The notes: a model not told the origin generated them from the sequence alone. A DNA stretch of 64,000 bases from Isoetes taiwanensis (GCA_021234155.1 JAJEKV010000075.1:1738001-1802000), one strand, 5' to 3'. Counted from the stretch's first letter, positions 48,546-60,661 are shown. Translations and numbers: made by a program.

Positions 48546-48831
48546 ATCTACCCCACGGGGCCTGGGTAAAACAAGGCCCCTCTCCATCGATGCCAATGGT
48601 TGCATGTGAATCCACTTAATTTTTTAGCACTTTTGCATAAACGCCCGTCCAGGGGCTTCCAAAGATTTTGAGACTAGGTATCCACGTTGTAGCCATGTGG
48701 GTATTTTTACCACATGTTTTGACCCTTTGACCACATCTACGGACATGAAAATTAGAGAAAATTCAAGTCAGTTATACTTTTCATTCCATGCATCAGCCAT
48801 AAAAAAGGTGCTCAAAAGGCCAGAGGCATAG

Positions 48832-49023
48832 AGACACAATAACCTGAGACAGTATTTTATGAACTTATACCATAAGTGGGAGCAGAAACGAGAAGCCCAT
48901 GTATTAGTTTTGCTGGACTTCACCAACTACTCAGCAGATAAACTTGATTTGCTGTTGAACATACTTGGAAGAAGAAGAAGAGTTACAGATCTCACAATGC
49001 AAGATCTGATTGATGCTCAGTAA
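48832..49023 (+). CDS. Orphan C-terminal coding exon (intact in this copy)
   Basis: After a gcatag acceptor-like site at 48826-48831 the frame stays open for 63 codons to TAA at 49021-49023. The peptide contains LRQYFMNLYHKWEQKREAH, a hydrophobic VLVLLDF, then NYSADKLDLLLNILGRRRR and ends DLIDAQ. No start codon or upstream exon could be linked. I cannot name the family. It lies head-to-head with UTP25, about 640 bp from its ATG, so a divergent gene partly lost is possible. Confidence 0.45.
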   Translation, partial: RHNNLRQYFMNLYHKWEQKREAHVLVLLDFTNYSADKLDLLLNILGRRRRVTDLTMQDLIDAQ

Positions 49024-50300
49024 ATTAATGATCTCACTACCTTCTCCAAAACTGCTATTACTATATTTCTGATGCATTTTGACAATATTAAAAATCCAGG
49101 ACTATAGTTCCCTGATTTTTCTTTTTACATATGGTGCTGATCTATATTATCCGTATCAAGTATACCTCTGTGGTGTACTATATGATGTAACTTTGAGATA
49201 TGAATACTAAGTTTCACCTTGCCTTAAAAAAAAAAAAAAAAAAAATTAGGGAAGGAGGAGCTCCGACCTATTTTCTCTGGATGATGCATAGCAGTTTAGT
49301 TTGTCCATGGAGGCCGCGTTACATCTTTAGAAGCTACTCGCACTATCCTTTCCTACAAGCGGCGAAGCAAAGGTTAAGATTTGAGTTCCAAAAAATATGC
49401 GAATATAAATGGTCGCTGCAGAGCTGTTGGAATTATGAATACCATAAAAAATCCAGCATCTTCCCTAAATGCTTCTCTTCATATCCTTATGCAAGGTTTG
49501 AAAATTGCAAGCCATTTGACATCTTTAACCTGATAAATTGTTTGTGGTAAGTTTGCAAATTGATGATGAAAAGCAATCTTGTTTGCTCAAAGTGGCAATA
49601 TAGTTAGGTCTTGCTTTGTTATTGATATGCATAGACGCAACAACCCGTGGGACTCCATTACCCGCCTTTTTTTTTTTTTTTTTTTGGGGGGGGGTAATGT
49701 TGTGCATTTTATCTTCACTATTTTTGTATAATGTGTGTAAATCCGTGAAATGTATGTATAAATGGAGAATCATATGGATGTAATTTGATGAAAATGTCAA
49801 AAATGTGCAAATATTATGGAGGAAGCATTTATATTGTATTGAAATGGAATTTATGGACTTGACGGAGTACTAAAGTCCTTATTTTCAATGGTTGATATTT
49901 TGATGATGTGTCGTGAATATAGAGGAGCATGGTAGTTGCAAGAAGTTTAGATGGCCTAGATTTGATGTTGAGATGGCAAAATCTAGTGTTTATGGTAGTT
50001 ATAATTTAGATCTAGGGTTGTGATTTGCCTAGATCTGGTGGCTAGGATCAAGTGCAGTTTTGTATAAGTTAGCCAAAATTCATGTAGAAGAGAGGCCCAA
50101 TTTTGGAAGACGACAAAGTTGAATAATATTACGTTGAAGTATGATATTTTGAGTATGATTATGTGATTCTCTCATGTGCTATTTCAATTTCTCTAATCTC
50201 AAATAAAAATTAATAAATGGTGCAAGAATTTATGATGGTATGAACTATGTTGGTGATGTATGATGCCAGTAGAGTGAGGCTTAGCCTATCTCATATATCC
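49024..50300. other. Non-coding stretch, copy 2
   Basis: This corresponds to 23326-24600 and carries A and T homopolymers of slightly different length near 49227 and 49667. The plus-strand frame 49200-49550 is conserved between copies but unassigned. Confidence 0.35.
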
Positions 50301-51560
50301 TGAGATTTGCTTCAGTTCTTTGGTCTTGACTTTGCCTTGGGTGCGTTGATCAAGCTAACAAAGGATTCGGGTGAGACTGCAATCTGCCCAACCTCAATCA
50401 CCTGGGCAAACTCCTGCACCACGAATGGCAAACTCTCTATGAACGACTTGTGTTTGGATAAGAGATCAACAATGGATCGAATGAATCAGAAATAGCTGGT
50501 AGACTAGTAGGGACTCGGATTGTCGATAGGCTGGTAGAATTCTCATGGACATGTTAGAGCTCATGGCCAGCACGAAAGCTACCTCCAATTCACTTACTTT
50601 CTGGAAGCATTGCTCTCAACTCATCGTGCTCCTCGACACGAGATTGGATGCAATCACGCATTTGGAATTGGATTTCCAGCCAGATGAATTCCCAATTGCT
50701 GATCCAAATCTAACTGATTAAATTGAAACTAAGAAGAATAATGATGATCTAGTTTATACAAGAAAGTAGACCCAAGAGAAAGAATTTAATTGAATTGACT
50801 TAATTTTTATCGTCCGCAAAGACCAATTGGCCTATGGGACCCAAATAAGGAATACACCAAATGTATTGCTGCTACGGTTAAAAACCCCCTGCCTTGAGGG
50901 ATTTTTTAGGGTCCAAACTCTAGAGGCATCAAAATGCATCTCATCATAAAAAAGATGAAGTGTGGAATAAAAGTTGTTTAAGTTAGTGCTGGTCATGGCT
51001 TTTACTCATTGTATCTCTACACACTCAATGGATCTCAAAGATAGCTCGGGGTGTCTCTTCTTAAAGCATCTCCACCATTTTTTTTCCTGGCAGTCCATCC
51101 TTCAAACAAGTCACACGAGTTATGCACGTATCTGCAACTTTTTCCCTTAGCAAATCCAAGGTCACTCCGGGGGTCACTCCTCTGCCCTCATCAGCCATTT
51201 CAAAGCACCATTTACTATCTCCTCTTCCTCCTCCCGTATCAAACCCTTTGAAATTTCTCCAAATTCTCCTCTGTTTGACCATTAAGCCAATTCCTAAGTA
51301 TTGTGACAGGAATGCCAAAATGAGCAGCAACGTTTATGATGGAAAGCATGCCATCATCAACTGCGTCTATTGCCTCATTCATTTGCTTTAGAGTCCATGA
51401 ACCTCTTTCCACGGACCTCACTCTCTTTCCTCCTAATGAGGTGTTAACAGACTGGAAATGAAGCTTCAACATTTTTTCTTTGTTTCTAAGAGGTTTTGGA
51501 ATGGGGAGAATAAGAGCTACAGGAGGAACAATACCTCTTTTTAGTTGCATCTTGCTTGTG
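50300..51560 (-). pseudogene. pogo/Tigger-like transposase remnant with CENP-B type HTH
   Basis: On the minus strand from ATG 51550 the peptide contains ERGSWTLKQMNEAID followed by AAHFGIPVTILRNWL, a pipsqueak/CENP-B-type helix-turn-helix (about 51410-51260). After a frameshift near 51240 a second binding segment of the Tc5/CENP-B type follows (LKDGLPGKK, then KKRHPEL near 51040-51110). Next come YDEMHFDASRVW (about 50955-50920) and weak DDE-like sequence with many stops down to about 50300. The order HTH, HTH, DDE is that of pogo/Tigger transposases. It is decayed and non-functional. The large direct repeat ends inside it near 51210. Confidence 0.72.
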
Positions 51561-52364
51561 CAAGTAAGAGTTTAAAAACAAACAAGTAGAACAACAGTGG
51601 AATTAGAATCAAACTGGCATGAGCAATTCTGGCCTTATAAACCCAGCCTAAGAATTTCAAAATTGGAGGAGGGAAAGATCTAACCTGGAGGAGAAAAGAT
51701 TTGAGGGCCAATTCTGTAGCCAAGTAGATGATCCTCTATGATAAGATGAAATCAATGGGTCCTAGTGCAGCTCCATATACACGAAATCACTTATCCTTTA
51801 CAAAGAGGGAACCCTGAATCAATTTTGATTAGACAAATATGGAGAGAATTTAGGTGGAGTTTCAGACCTTGGCTGCAAAAATCTGCTGTGAAGAGTTTGA
51901 GGCTCTTAGGGAATTCGATCTTGCATAAAACCATTGCAAACACCCCAAAGAAAAAACCCTATTGCTGAAAACGCATCCCTAATGGTTGGTATGACACATG
52001 CGAATATGCTAGATTGGTGAAAAAGCAGGATATTTGTGAATATTTTGGCATATACCTAGAATATCCCGCATTCTCACATAAGCGAGGTCCTTTGGGGCAA
52101 CCCAAAAAGCAAAGAAAGCAAAGGAAATTGTCGAACAACAATGGTCTGGTTTAGGGTCATGTGATATTAATACGGTGAGTAGCAATGGCAACCACCTTTG
52201 GTGTAACTAACACGACATTTATGACTTGCAGTAAAAATGCGGGGTAATGTTTATCCACGTTGTGGTACTGATATGCTTCTTCACGCGAGTCAAAAGGAGG
52301 CCAAAATAGAAACTCTGCAGGTGGTAGACATTTGCTAAAATCACTGCTCAACCGCCGCATCCGA
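51561..52364. other. Single-copy spacer upstream of the secreted-protein gene
   Basis: No supported gene is seen. Short frames on both strands lack motifs. The last 100 bp hold the promoter of the next gene. Confidence 0.4.
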
Positions 52365-52368
52365 AACA

Positions 52369-52376
52369 CTATAAAT
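52369..52376 (+). promoter_or_regulatory. TATA box of the Gly/Trp-rich protein gene
   Basis: CTATAAAT lies 52 bp before the ATG at 52428, leaving room for a start site near 52400 and a short leader. The leader has no upstream ATG. Confidence 0.65.
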
Positions 52377-52427
52377 TCTCATTTCCCAAACTCCCAAAGG
52401 CATTGTGAAGTAGTTCAGTTAGCAGCG

Positions 52428-52834
52428 ATGAAGGCTCTTGTGTTGATAGCAGCGGCACTTCTCCTTGCGGCACTGGCGAACGCTGAAGCGCAAGTGCATA
52501 ATCAGACTGAAAGCACGGCAGCAGACCAGAATCAGACCATCCCGGATTCCGTCAAGGAAATCCCACAGGCCGCTGCAGAGCATGGCGTTTTTCCGGCCAA
52601 GACGTCTCCTTTGACGATGATGCCGAAGCAGATTCTGGGCCGGAAAATAATTTTATGCCGGACGACACTTTTGAGCAGGAAAATCTTTACCACGGTGACT
52701 CTAGGTTTGGATTTGGACCTTGGAGAGGTGGTTACCGTGGTCATGGTTGGGGCCCTTTCCGTGGAGGATGGCGACGTCGTTGGGGTTGGGGTTGGGGAGG
52801 TCGACCTGGTTGGGGCTGGGGTGGTCACTGGTGA
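52428..52834 (+). CDS. Small secreted Gly/Trp/Arg-rich protein, frameshifted by one base
   Basis: ATG 52428 opens a clear signal peptide (MKALVLIAAALLLAALANA, likely cleaved after ANA) followed by an Asn/Gln/Thr-rich stretch with two N-glycosylation sequons, N25-Q-T and N35-Q-T. At the T run 52588-52592 the meaningful frame changes. Beyond it, an acidic segment (SFDDDAEADSGPENNF) leads to a basic tail of Gly, Trp and Arg repeats (FGPWRGGYRGHGWGPFRGG, then WGWGWGG), ending in TGA at 52832-52834. One more T in the run would give a single product of about 135 residues. Composition supports this reading; the uncorrected frame instead continues to about 52893. The acidic-then-cationic layout after a signal peptide resembles cell-wall glycine-rich proteins or antimicrobial peptide precursors. 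The function is inference and I cannot name the family. Confidence 0.7.
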
Positions 52835-55107
52835 TTTGCTCTCTTGTGTTAAATATGTTGCTCCCCTTTCGTGTACATTTTTATTTTCGTGTTAATAACA
52901 TGATTTTCTAGTTCCATCCTCATCATTCTGTCTGTTCTGTATGTTTTGGACCACCTTGTTCTCGTCTGCTTGAGTTTGGTGTTTGGTTTTAATGCCATTC
53001 TCTGTTTGAGTTGAATGGCACTCTGTAACATGTAAGTAACCAGAAATTTGGATGAACATATTGAAATTTACTTAAAAGGCCTTTAAGGTAACCAGAAATC
53101 TGGCTGAACATATTGAAATTCAAATAATCTTGTTATTAAGGCCTTTATATGCATGATGAGATAGTCCAGGAAAATCAAGCTCAAAATTAAGCTATTGCTA
53201 TATAGATAGTATTATCCTCTCTTTGTGGCCGTTACCTTTCTACTAGCTATTCGCAATTCTAGATGTAGACAAATTAATTACTATAGTTCTAGGTACAAAT
53301 TGATATGTCTCTCTTACTTTAGGTATTTACCTTAGTCTTCAAATTTGAGCATGAGTGAGCTCCAAAGCTTACCTTTATACAGATCAGATGCAGGATAGGC
53401 ATCAACAAAAATGAACGTGATGCCTGAGTACAATTCGGGTTATGCACAGCTTGCATATATTGGTTCACGAGTTTCCAAAGTGCATCATAAAGCATGATAT
53501 TATAACATCTATAGAAGAGTTTATTCATTGTATGCCAAAACAGCTGGACGAAACATTGCAAACCAAAACATGGTGTGGAATGTAATGACCAGGATTGGTT
53601 AAGGATGACGTGCTTTGAGAACATGGTGCATAAGTACTTAAAGCATCAGGATCTGCTGCAGCACCATCTGCATATATAAGAAACAAAGAAAATCAAACAA
53701 TATAGAACCATGTTGTCCCTTTTAAGACGTCAAACAATTAGTTCAGCCCCTGCACTAGAAGATATCATGGCCATGCTCTGTAACACCTTAATCAAACGTC
53801 ATAGACACAATCACTCCACGCCTTTAATTTTCATACAGCTGTTTGGTTTGGTTATGGTCTTCAAACTCCTGCTTCCTCAATAGTTGTACAATATTAGACA
53901 TCCTTACAAACATCTCTTGCCCTGCCTAAGAATAATGCTTGTTTTAACCATCATGTTGATCAGATTATGAACCCTTTATCTCTGTGCACCCCATGATGTC
54001 TAATTAACATTTTTTTAAAGGCTTACGCATATCCAACAAATATGATGTCTTTCTTCATCAGTACTGGTGGGAGGTCCCAGCTGATCTCTAGAATCTGGTC
54101 CTTATGTCTGCATATGCCGGGCATTCACCAAGCATGTGCTTTTTGTCTGCTATTTTTCTAATATCACATATTCAAATTATTAAAGATAACGATATGATGG
54201 GTTGTTTGATTCGTGCTATCTCAAGGAATTATGAAATCTGAAATAAAGAAACAACTCGCCTATCAGAATCGATCTCAGTCATAATACTCTAGAAGCCATT
54301 CTTGAAGAATTGAAAACCTTTCTTCCACTTCCTGAGGTGTGTGACAGGATAATCAAAGGGACCTAGCTGATGTAGGCCCATCAAAAGTCTTTGGACTTCG
54401 ACAATCCACCAAGGCACCTCATGGTATCAAGCAGCAAGGAAAAGAGATAAGCATAATAGGCAACATCTGTTGCAAGCACAATATCAAACCCTTCACATCC
54501 TCTTCTAATTATCATTTCTCCTCTTCACCCCAACAAAGTCTTGCTCACAATCATCCTTATACCCACTACTTTGGCAATTGGATTGTTGTCGATATAAGAA
54601 TACTAAGTAGTAAAAGTGCCCAGCGTTGTTGCAATTTTCAGTAGGAATTATCTCTTGTATCTGTTGATTTTATTAGTTTGGGATTTTTAGGTTTGGGCAA
54701 CAAGTTTTTTGGATTTCCTGAGATTTTAAATCGTTTACAGGCCGATAAAAAATTCCGATCATCCAAAAATTGTAGAGAATTAATTTGATATAATTTGGTG
54801 TTTTGGGATTTCATGGATTTGGATTTGCGTAACCCAATCCTTGCTTGTCCTCCGTATGTTTGCCACTGTTGCTCAGACCATGTTGCTCCTCAGATTCATC
54901 TCTATCTCGCCGATCCGTCATCTACCTTCTAGCTCGATGCATTTTTTCCTTCCTTAGCTTTCGAACGAGCCCATTTTCTGGCCATTTTGGTTTCTATATC
55001 TGCCTTGCTAGATCAACCCCGAAAATTCATCATACGTTGGAGCTTTAGAGTGCTTTAGCATCCTTTATTGACCTATGGTTTGGCGTTTTAGAGGCCAATG
55101 GTAGAAT
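52835..55107. other. Single-copy non-coding stretch with a short tandem repeat
   Basis: Near 53033-53155 a unit of about 60 bp ('gtaaccagaaatntggntgaacatattgaaatt...aaggcctttaa') is tandemly duplicated with changes. The minus frame 53319-53624 and plus frame 54845-55048 lack recognisable motifs. Nothing else can be supported. Confidence 0.4.
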
Positions 55108-56990
55108 TCATTCATTGTGGTGAGAAAATTCTTTATTCTTTGTGATTACAGAGTTGCAGAATGCACGGCTGAGGAAAATCAGAGGACCCAAACCGAGGCT
55201 TTTGAGTTTTAATACAAAAATTGTGCCACTGTAATTTGATGGCATTCTGCAAAGATTTTGACGAGACAAAAACCAAATTATCAAGGAAGGAAGGAAGGAA
55301 GGAAGGAAGGAAGGAAGTTCCACGGAGGCCAACTGGCCTATGAGACAGTTAGACATACAATATATCGGATAGTATCCAAACACAAAGGAAAACCACAAAA
55401 GCCCTATACAATGCTGGGACGAAAAAAACCCCATGTGGGAGGATAAACCCTTGTAGTAGGCGTTCAAATTCCCTATCTGGCCAAATTCCAAGTCTTTGAA
55501 AGGGATTCTCGGACGTTGGAGACTTCTCTTAATGTAGGGCTTTCGAGACGTGCAACCATTGGCGAAGCCAACAGTTGATAAATTGCTATCTCGTTCTAGC
55601 ATCGAGATCGGCATGAGCGGCTCTCGGATGTGTGCATATGCGGACACTCAAATTTGAGCATGGTGTTCATCTTCTACTATCCGCATGTGACAACACCGGC
55701 ATAATCTCTCATCAACAAATTCCCCGCCCTCCATCCGCATTACCCCGGGTTATGCACTGTCTCAGTTATTGATGGTGGGACCCCCGTTTTCATTGCGCTT
55801 ATGGCTCTCCGTTTCTTGGTAGAGATGTGTGCCTTCAAATATTGGTGGGGGCCATGTTCAAACAGCGGACATTAACATTGCGTGTGGTAGTGCTCGTTTT
55901 GGGCTTTGTAAGAGTGGGCACATTCCACGGAGAGGCAAAGAAAGCGCTCATTCAAATCAGGATCTATCCCAAGATATCCATAATGTCTGTTGATAGTCTA
56001 TGGACCATCTTGCGAACCACCCCTTACAATGCTCCCCCCTGCCACACTCTCTTCATGGCCATGCTCCTTGTGCCAATAATCAAAGTCATAGGGAGAATCC
56101 TGTGCATCCATTCTCATACCCTTATGGAAATACTTCAAGGTGCATGTGCATAGCGTTGTACAATCAGACAGGGCTTAAAAAGCCGGCCTCATACAAAGAA
56201 AATCGATATGGCACCGCTCCTTTTTTAGGTCATGTCGTTGAAGGCCTTATGAACCCTCTCTAGCTTATCCCAAGTGTCTTGCTAATCGATGGCCCCCCGA
56301 CCTCTACCCCATACAAATATCTGCTTTCTTCGAAAGTGCTCCGAAGTGTGCTTTGGCTAGTCTCCCAATCGCAGAGATCTATTCTCAGAATGGTCCTATT
56401 CTGCATTGCATGCCGGGCTTTCCATCCCACGCTGAGCCTTCTTTCTACTGCTATTTTAGCATGTTAGCGTAAAAAATCGATTTCATACTTAAAGGTCCTT
56501 ATAACTTCCATCCTTTGTCCTCTGATTCGTAGAAGTCTCGGGATATCATCTTTGCTGAGATAGGATTGGCAACAACTTGGTTTTCTACTGACTGACTGTC
56601 ATTCCTGCTATGTCACAGAATCGACTGAGAGCATCCAAATGTTCCTGCATACTCCTAGCTGTATGGGACAATAAGCCCAGATTGTCTGCATAGAGCAACC
56701 TGTTTTATTGTATATGCCTCTCAACAACTGGGCCACCACCTCCATGTTCTTGCATCCGGGTCTCCAACTTTAACGGACATCCAAAATTTAACACCTATGG
56801 TGCTATTCACCCGGTGACTTGACGCAGACAAAGTGGCATATATTTCGTCATAGAGCCGGTAGATGGCATTCTGCAAATCCTATGGGACATGTAGCTCCTG
56901 CAAGCGTTGCCACAACAGGTCCCGAGGGACCATATCATATCTTAGCCTTAAAATCCACGAGCAAGTACTATCCACGTTGAAGAATGCTTA
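55108..56990 (-). pseudogene. Decayed LINE (non-LTR retrotransposon) ORF2
   Basis: On the minus strand, fragments of a plant LINE reverse transcriptase appear in order. YDMVPRDLLWQRLQEL lies near 56945-56890, then IYRLYDEIY near 56870-56845. The active-site motif reads YADN instead of YADD (about 56690), followed by MQEHLDALSRFC near 56650-56620. GVEVGGPSIS follows near 56310-56280. A C-terminal Cys/His-like segment lies near 55690-55640. Frames shift many times and stops are frequent. The 3' side may extend to about 55108. The 5' part is absent to the right of about 57000. Confidence 0.75.
55282..55318 (+). repeat. (GGAA)n microsatellite
   Basis: About nine perfect AAGG/GGAA tetranucleotide units, inside the decayed LINE region. 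Confidence 0.95.
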
Positions 56991-59400
56991 TATTTGGTCT
57001 TGCACAAATGGTGCATATGCTTAGATTCCCTTTTTTTTTTAGAATGTGATGAAAACCATCAATTTTTTAGATGGGTTTTTAGAGGATCTGTTTTATTTGC
57101 CATCTTGCATGCTCTATGGCTTGTTACTTTAGTATTCACAAGGGCATGGCAGAGGTTTTCGGATTAGAGCGTTTTTAATGACAAGCATGTGGCTCATATA
57201 CGGGAGGTCTCCAAAGAAAGGGATTCTTGTTGAGCATGACGTTTTTGGTCAGCACAAGATGAGAATGGTTGGAAATTTCTATTATTCAAAGATTTGAGAA
57301 TGTTTTTGAAGAGGTCAGTAATAAGTCCTTTCTTCCTTGCAAATCATATCAAGGCTATGCACTTCCTTGCAAAACATATCAACCATGTTTGTTAATAGAG
57401 GGCAAAAACTAAATAACAGATTGCTGCATCAATAAATCTAAACCTATCACGTCATGTTGCAGAAGTGCCCCTTTCTTTGTGAATAAGCTCTCATATTTTA
57501 GCTCAAAAAAAGGACATGTGATTTTTCTTTATAGAATGCTTCAAGGCAAGTGGTTGCATTCTTTTTATTGGCACAACTTCGTAAGCATTTTGCTATGGTA
57601 CTTCCATTGTGACATTTCTACACATGAACAAAATTTTCTGTTTCCTACACAAATACATTGCATGTCTGAAGTTAGGTATATGGAACATTTACCTATTTTG
57701 CTTGCTTAATGAATGATTTCTTCATATTCTTTTTATATATTGCATTCCTTTCCACCCACTTGCATATCTGAAGTAATATTGTGCAGGTGGTCGGAACCTT
57801 GGCTGCCTAGAAAATACTTAACCTAATTTGTTGTAAAGATGATGCTAGGAAAATGCATTGGTTGCTCATTTTTCTTCGATAGAAAAAATTACTCGATAAG
57901 AATTGCATCCTCATATTTTAGACATGTTGTAGCAAATTATTAGGCATCCTAATATTTACACATCAAATATGATGCCTAATAATATATTCTAAGTTCAACA
58001 CCAAGATGGCTTGCAGAAGCTATTTCTACATCTTATTGGAGAAATAATGAGGTTTTTTAATTGTCAAAGCTCTCACCTGCCTCACTCAAATCCTTAACTC
58101 TTTATGAGTTAAAAAGTTGAACTAAAAATGCTAAGAAGCACTTAAGAAATTAATAATCAAGTTCCTAATTATGGGCTTTCTGTTTACCTGAATAGAAAAG
58201 GAGTTATCCTCAACTGAGCTAGAATTCTAGATTCCACTTATAAAGATTGCAACCTTTCCACCATCCAGATGTTATTTGTTCAATATGATTCTACATCAGA
58301 TAGGTTTCTTATATTGGATATTATTTGATTTGGAATCCTATGAAAAATGTGCAGTGCTCTCCACTATAAGCCCATGTCTGCATTGCTCTTCCTTCGAGGC
58401 CATTAATCTATTTTTTTATATTGTTTATGGAAGCTAATGTGCTCATCTTCTTTTTGTCTTGACTCGGATATGATTCTTGAAGGCAAACAACGTAAAACAA
58501 GGACCTTCAATATACTTTCACCGCATGATCAAGATGTAAAGGCCACCCATTGCTAGCGACTTTGATAGGATATTTATGCAAGCACATTTGAAGCTTCATT
58601 GGTGTCATCTACCTAGCTAATGCGGGTTGTTGATGGTGGATATGGATTAGGTTTTGGTGGACTCGGTTTTGCACTATGAACAATAATTGAATTATAGCGT
58701 TTTGTTTTCCACAATGAGAAAACTTATACATTGACATTTTAGATTGTGAAAAATGATTTGAATTGCCAAAATGAATCGAAGTACATTTTTGACATCCCTA
58801 TTATAGAAGATGATATGTCTTATCAAGTCTCCTTCCTTCTTCATTTTCTTGTTCATGTCTTGACCTTATAGTAGTTTAATTCCCGGCAAGTCTATGCTTC
58901 TATGGCCAAGATCTCCATTTCCAAATTCTCCATTATCACGAAATTCCATAGAACAGGTGTAACATGAATAATCTTGGTTGCCCTACCAACATGAATAGGC
59001 AAACCCTTAAGGATCCTAAACTTCTTTTCACTATCCCAAAACCATTCTCCCCACAATACTCACCTCCCTTTGTCAATCCTCTTGTTGAACTTGTCATTAG
59101 GAACCTTCTTCTCGGATATGCTGAATCATTAAAAGCATTGGTGGAATATTGTTTGTTATATCTGCATCAGGGATCTCACATCTATTAATTTTCTTGCCAT
59201 TCATGTGGACAAACAATTCCTATCTTGTATCTGCGAAATACTCCAAACCTAGGAGAACATTACACATGGAAGAAGAATTCTTATTCGTGCGCGTGCGCGG
59301 GCCCAAATATATCTTCCCTAACTTTTGCTAAAAAGTTTGGCTACATAAAAATAGACACGAATGTTTCTTAACGAGAAACCCCTAAAACGAGAACTTTTGC
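56991..59400. other. AT-rich single-copy stretch, no supported gene
   Basis: Plus-strand frames at 57479-57709 and 58964-59188 have no family signature. Around 59340-58900 the minus strand carries patches that look coding-like (for example LGLEYFADTR and HMNGKKINRCEIPDAD near 59270-59170) but are interrupted. This may be an unrecognised decayed element. A GC-rich island, cgtgcgcgtgcgcgggccc, lies at 59286-59304. Confidence 0.35.
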
Positions 59401-60401
59401 ACTCTAGGTGTACCAAATCTTAAGATGATGACATATTCAATAAAATTTGACTATATAGTTAATAGATAGCACTTCAAGAATGCAATTATATGTATCATTT
59501 AATCTTTCTTGATTTTAATAATTTTATAAGTTTTAATTATATAAGTTTATCCTTAAATTAAAAATAATTGTTAACAAAGTATAAAATTGCTTTCTAGACT
59601 AATTTTCACTTGAATATATTTCGAATTTCATCTTTTGAGAATATATAGTTTCAATTTTCGGTGATTTCACGATTTACAAATTCTTAGCACTCTTTAAAAA
59701 TATCTTAAGAAAAGTTTCATGTTAAAGTTAATTAAAATGTTATACTTTAGTTTTAATGACCATTTTTTACATAGTTTATTATTGTTGAAATTTGTGATTA
59801 AATTAATTTTTAACAATTTTATGAGTTACTTCATCAATAATAAACTAGTCAGCCTGAAAGTTTCTTTAAATATAAACATTTTAGTCATATATAGTTCTTT
59901 CTGTATCAAAATTTAATTCTAAATAGATTGAAGCAAAAATTAGTATAGAAATTAGTTCTACACTTTAATAGCCATCATATTTTATTTTATTGATAAACTG
60001 ATGAAATTATTAAAATCAACAAGAACATATAATTTTATCGTGACATCCTTGAAAGCTATCTATTAGATCTGAATAAGTCCAAGTTTTGTTAAACATGTCA
60101 TAATGCCCTTCGATATGGTAGCACACCTTCGAATCTATATTAAGGTTTAATTGCTATAATTACAAAATTTTAAAATGTAGCAAAAGTATATAAGTTCAAT
60201 TGTGTGATACTTAATGACACCAAAAATGTTGATGATTTACTTCAAACCGGAAGCATCTTGATGCCATCTATATGTTTTGTGAAGGCACTTGTTCGTTCTC
60301 CTGGCCGTAGAAAAAGATGTTGCCATTGTACAGGTGCATTCTGACATTGTTTCCTATAATCTAATTGTTGCTAGAGTACTTTTGATAAATGTGGTCATGC
60401 T

Positions 60402-60473
60402 GGATCCATGGCGCAAGGGTAGCACATCTGACTCCAGATCAGAAGGTTGCGTGTTCGCTTCACATTAGGTTCA
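60402..60473 (+). tRNA. tRNA-Trp (CCA)-like gene, probably a pseudogene
   Basis: The 72-bp sequence begins GGATCCATGGCGCAAGGGTAG, has the anticodon arm CTGACTCCAGATCAG with CCA in the loop, and ends TTAGGTTCA. The body matches plant nuclear tRNA-Trp closely. Changes that suggest loss of function are G for T in the D-loop (A box), the T-loop TTCGCTTC where the invariant A of TTCGATTC is C (B box), and a C-A mismatch in the acceptor stem. There is no intron. Confidence 0.75.
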
Positions 60474-60661
60474 ATTTTGTGCGTCAATATCAGAAGCACT
60501 TCTCGTAATTTTTGGTGTTACAGTCAGATGATTCAAGCAAGTAAAACACTCATATTACACTCCAAATGCTCTCGAGCTCTTTAATTCTAGTTTAGTAACG
60601 TTCTCCTATTTGTATATGGGATCTAGTATTAGAGGACTTTAAGGAGCTAAAATGTCATTAT

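Larger units (their letters stand above)
25898..51210. repeat. Large direct repeat, copy 2 (about 25.3 kb, partly noisy)
   Basis: This is the second copy in the same orientation. From 25.9 to about 38.9 kb it carries small insertions, deletions and substitutions every few tens of bases relative to copy 1, many centred on CAG or CTG. From about 38.9 to 49.6 kb it is almost identical to copy 1, then the copies differ again to the end near 51210. The change from noisy to near-identical falls inside the Helitron and does not coincide with an element boundary. Real duplication, haplotype duplication and an unpolished assembly copy all remain possible; I favour the last two. Confidence 0.93.

Noticed and set aside
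53319-53624. Minus-strand 101-codon frame
   Set aside because: No motif, AT-rich and no splice or promoter support.
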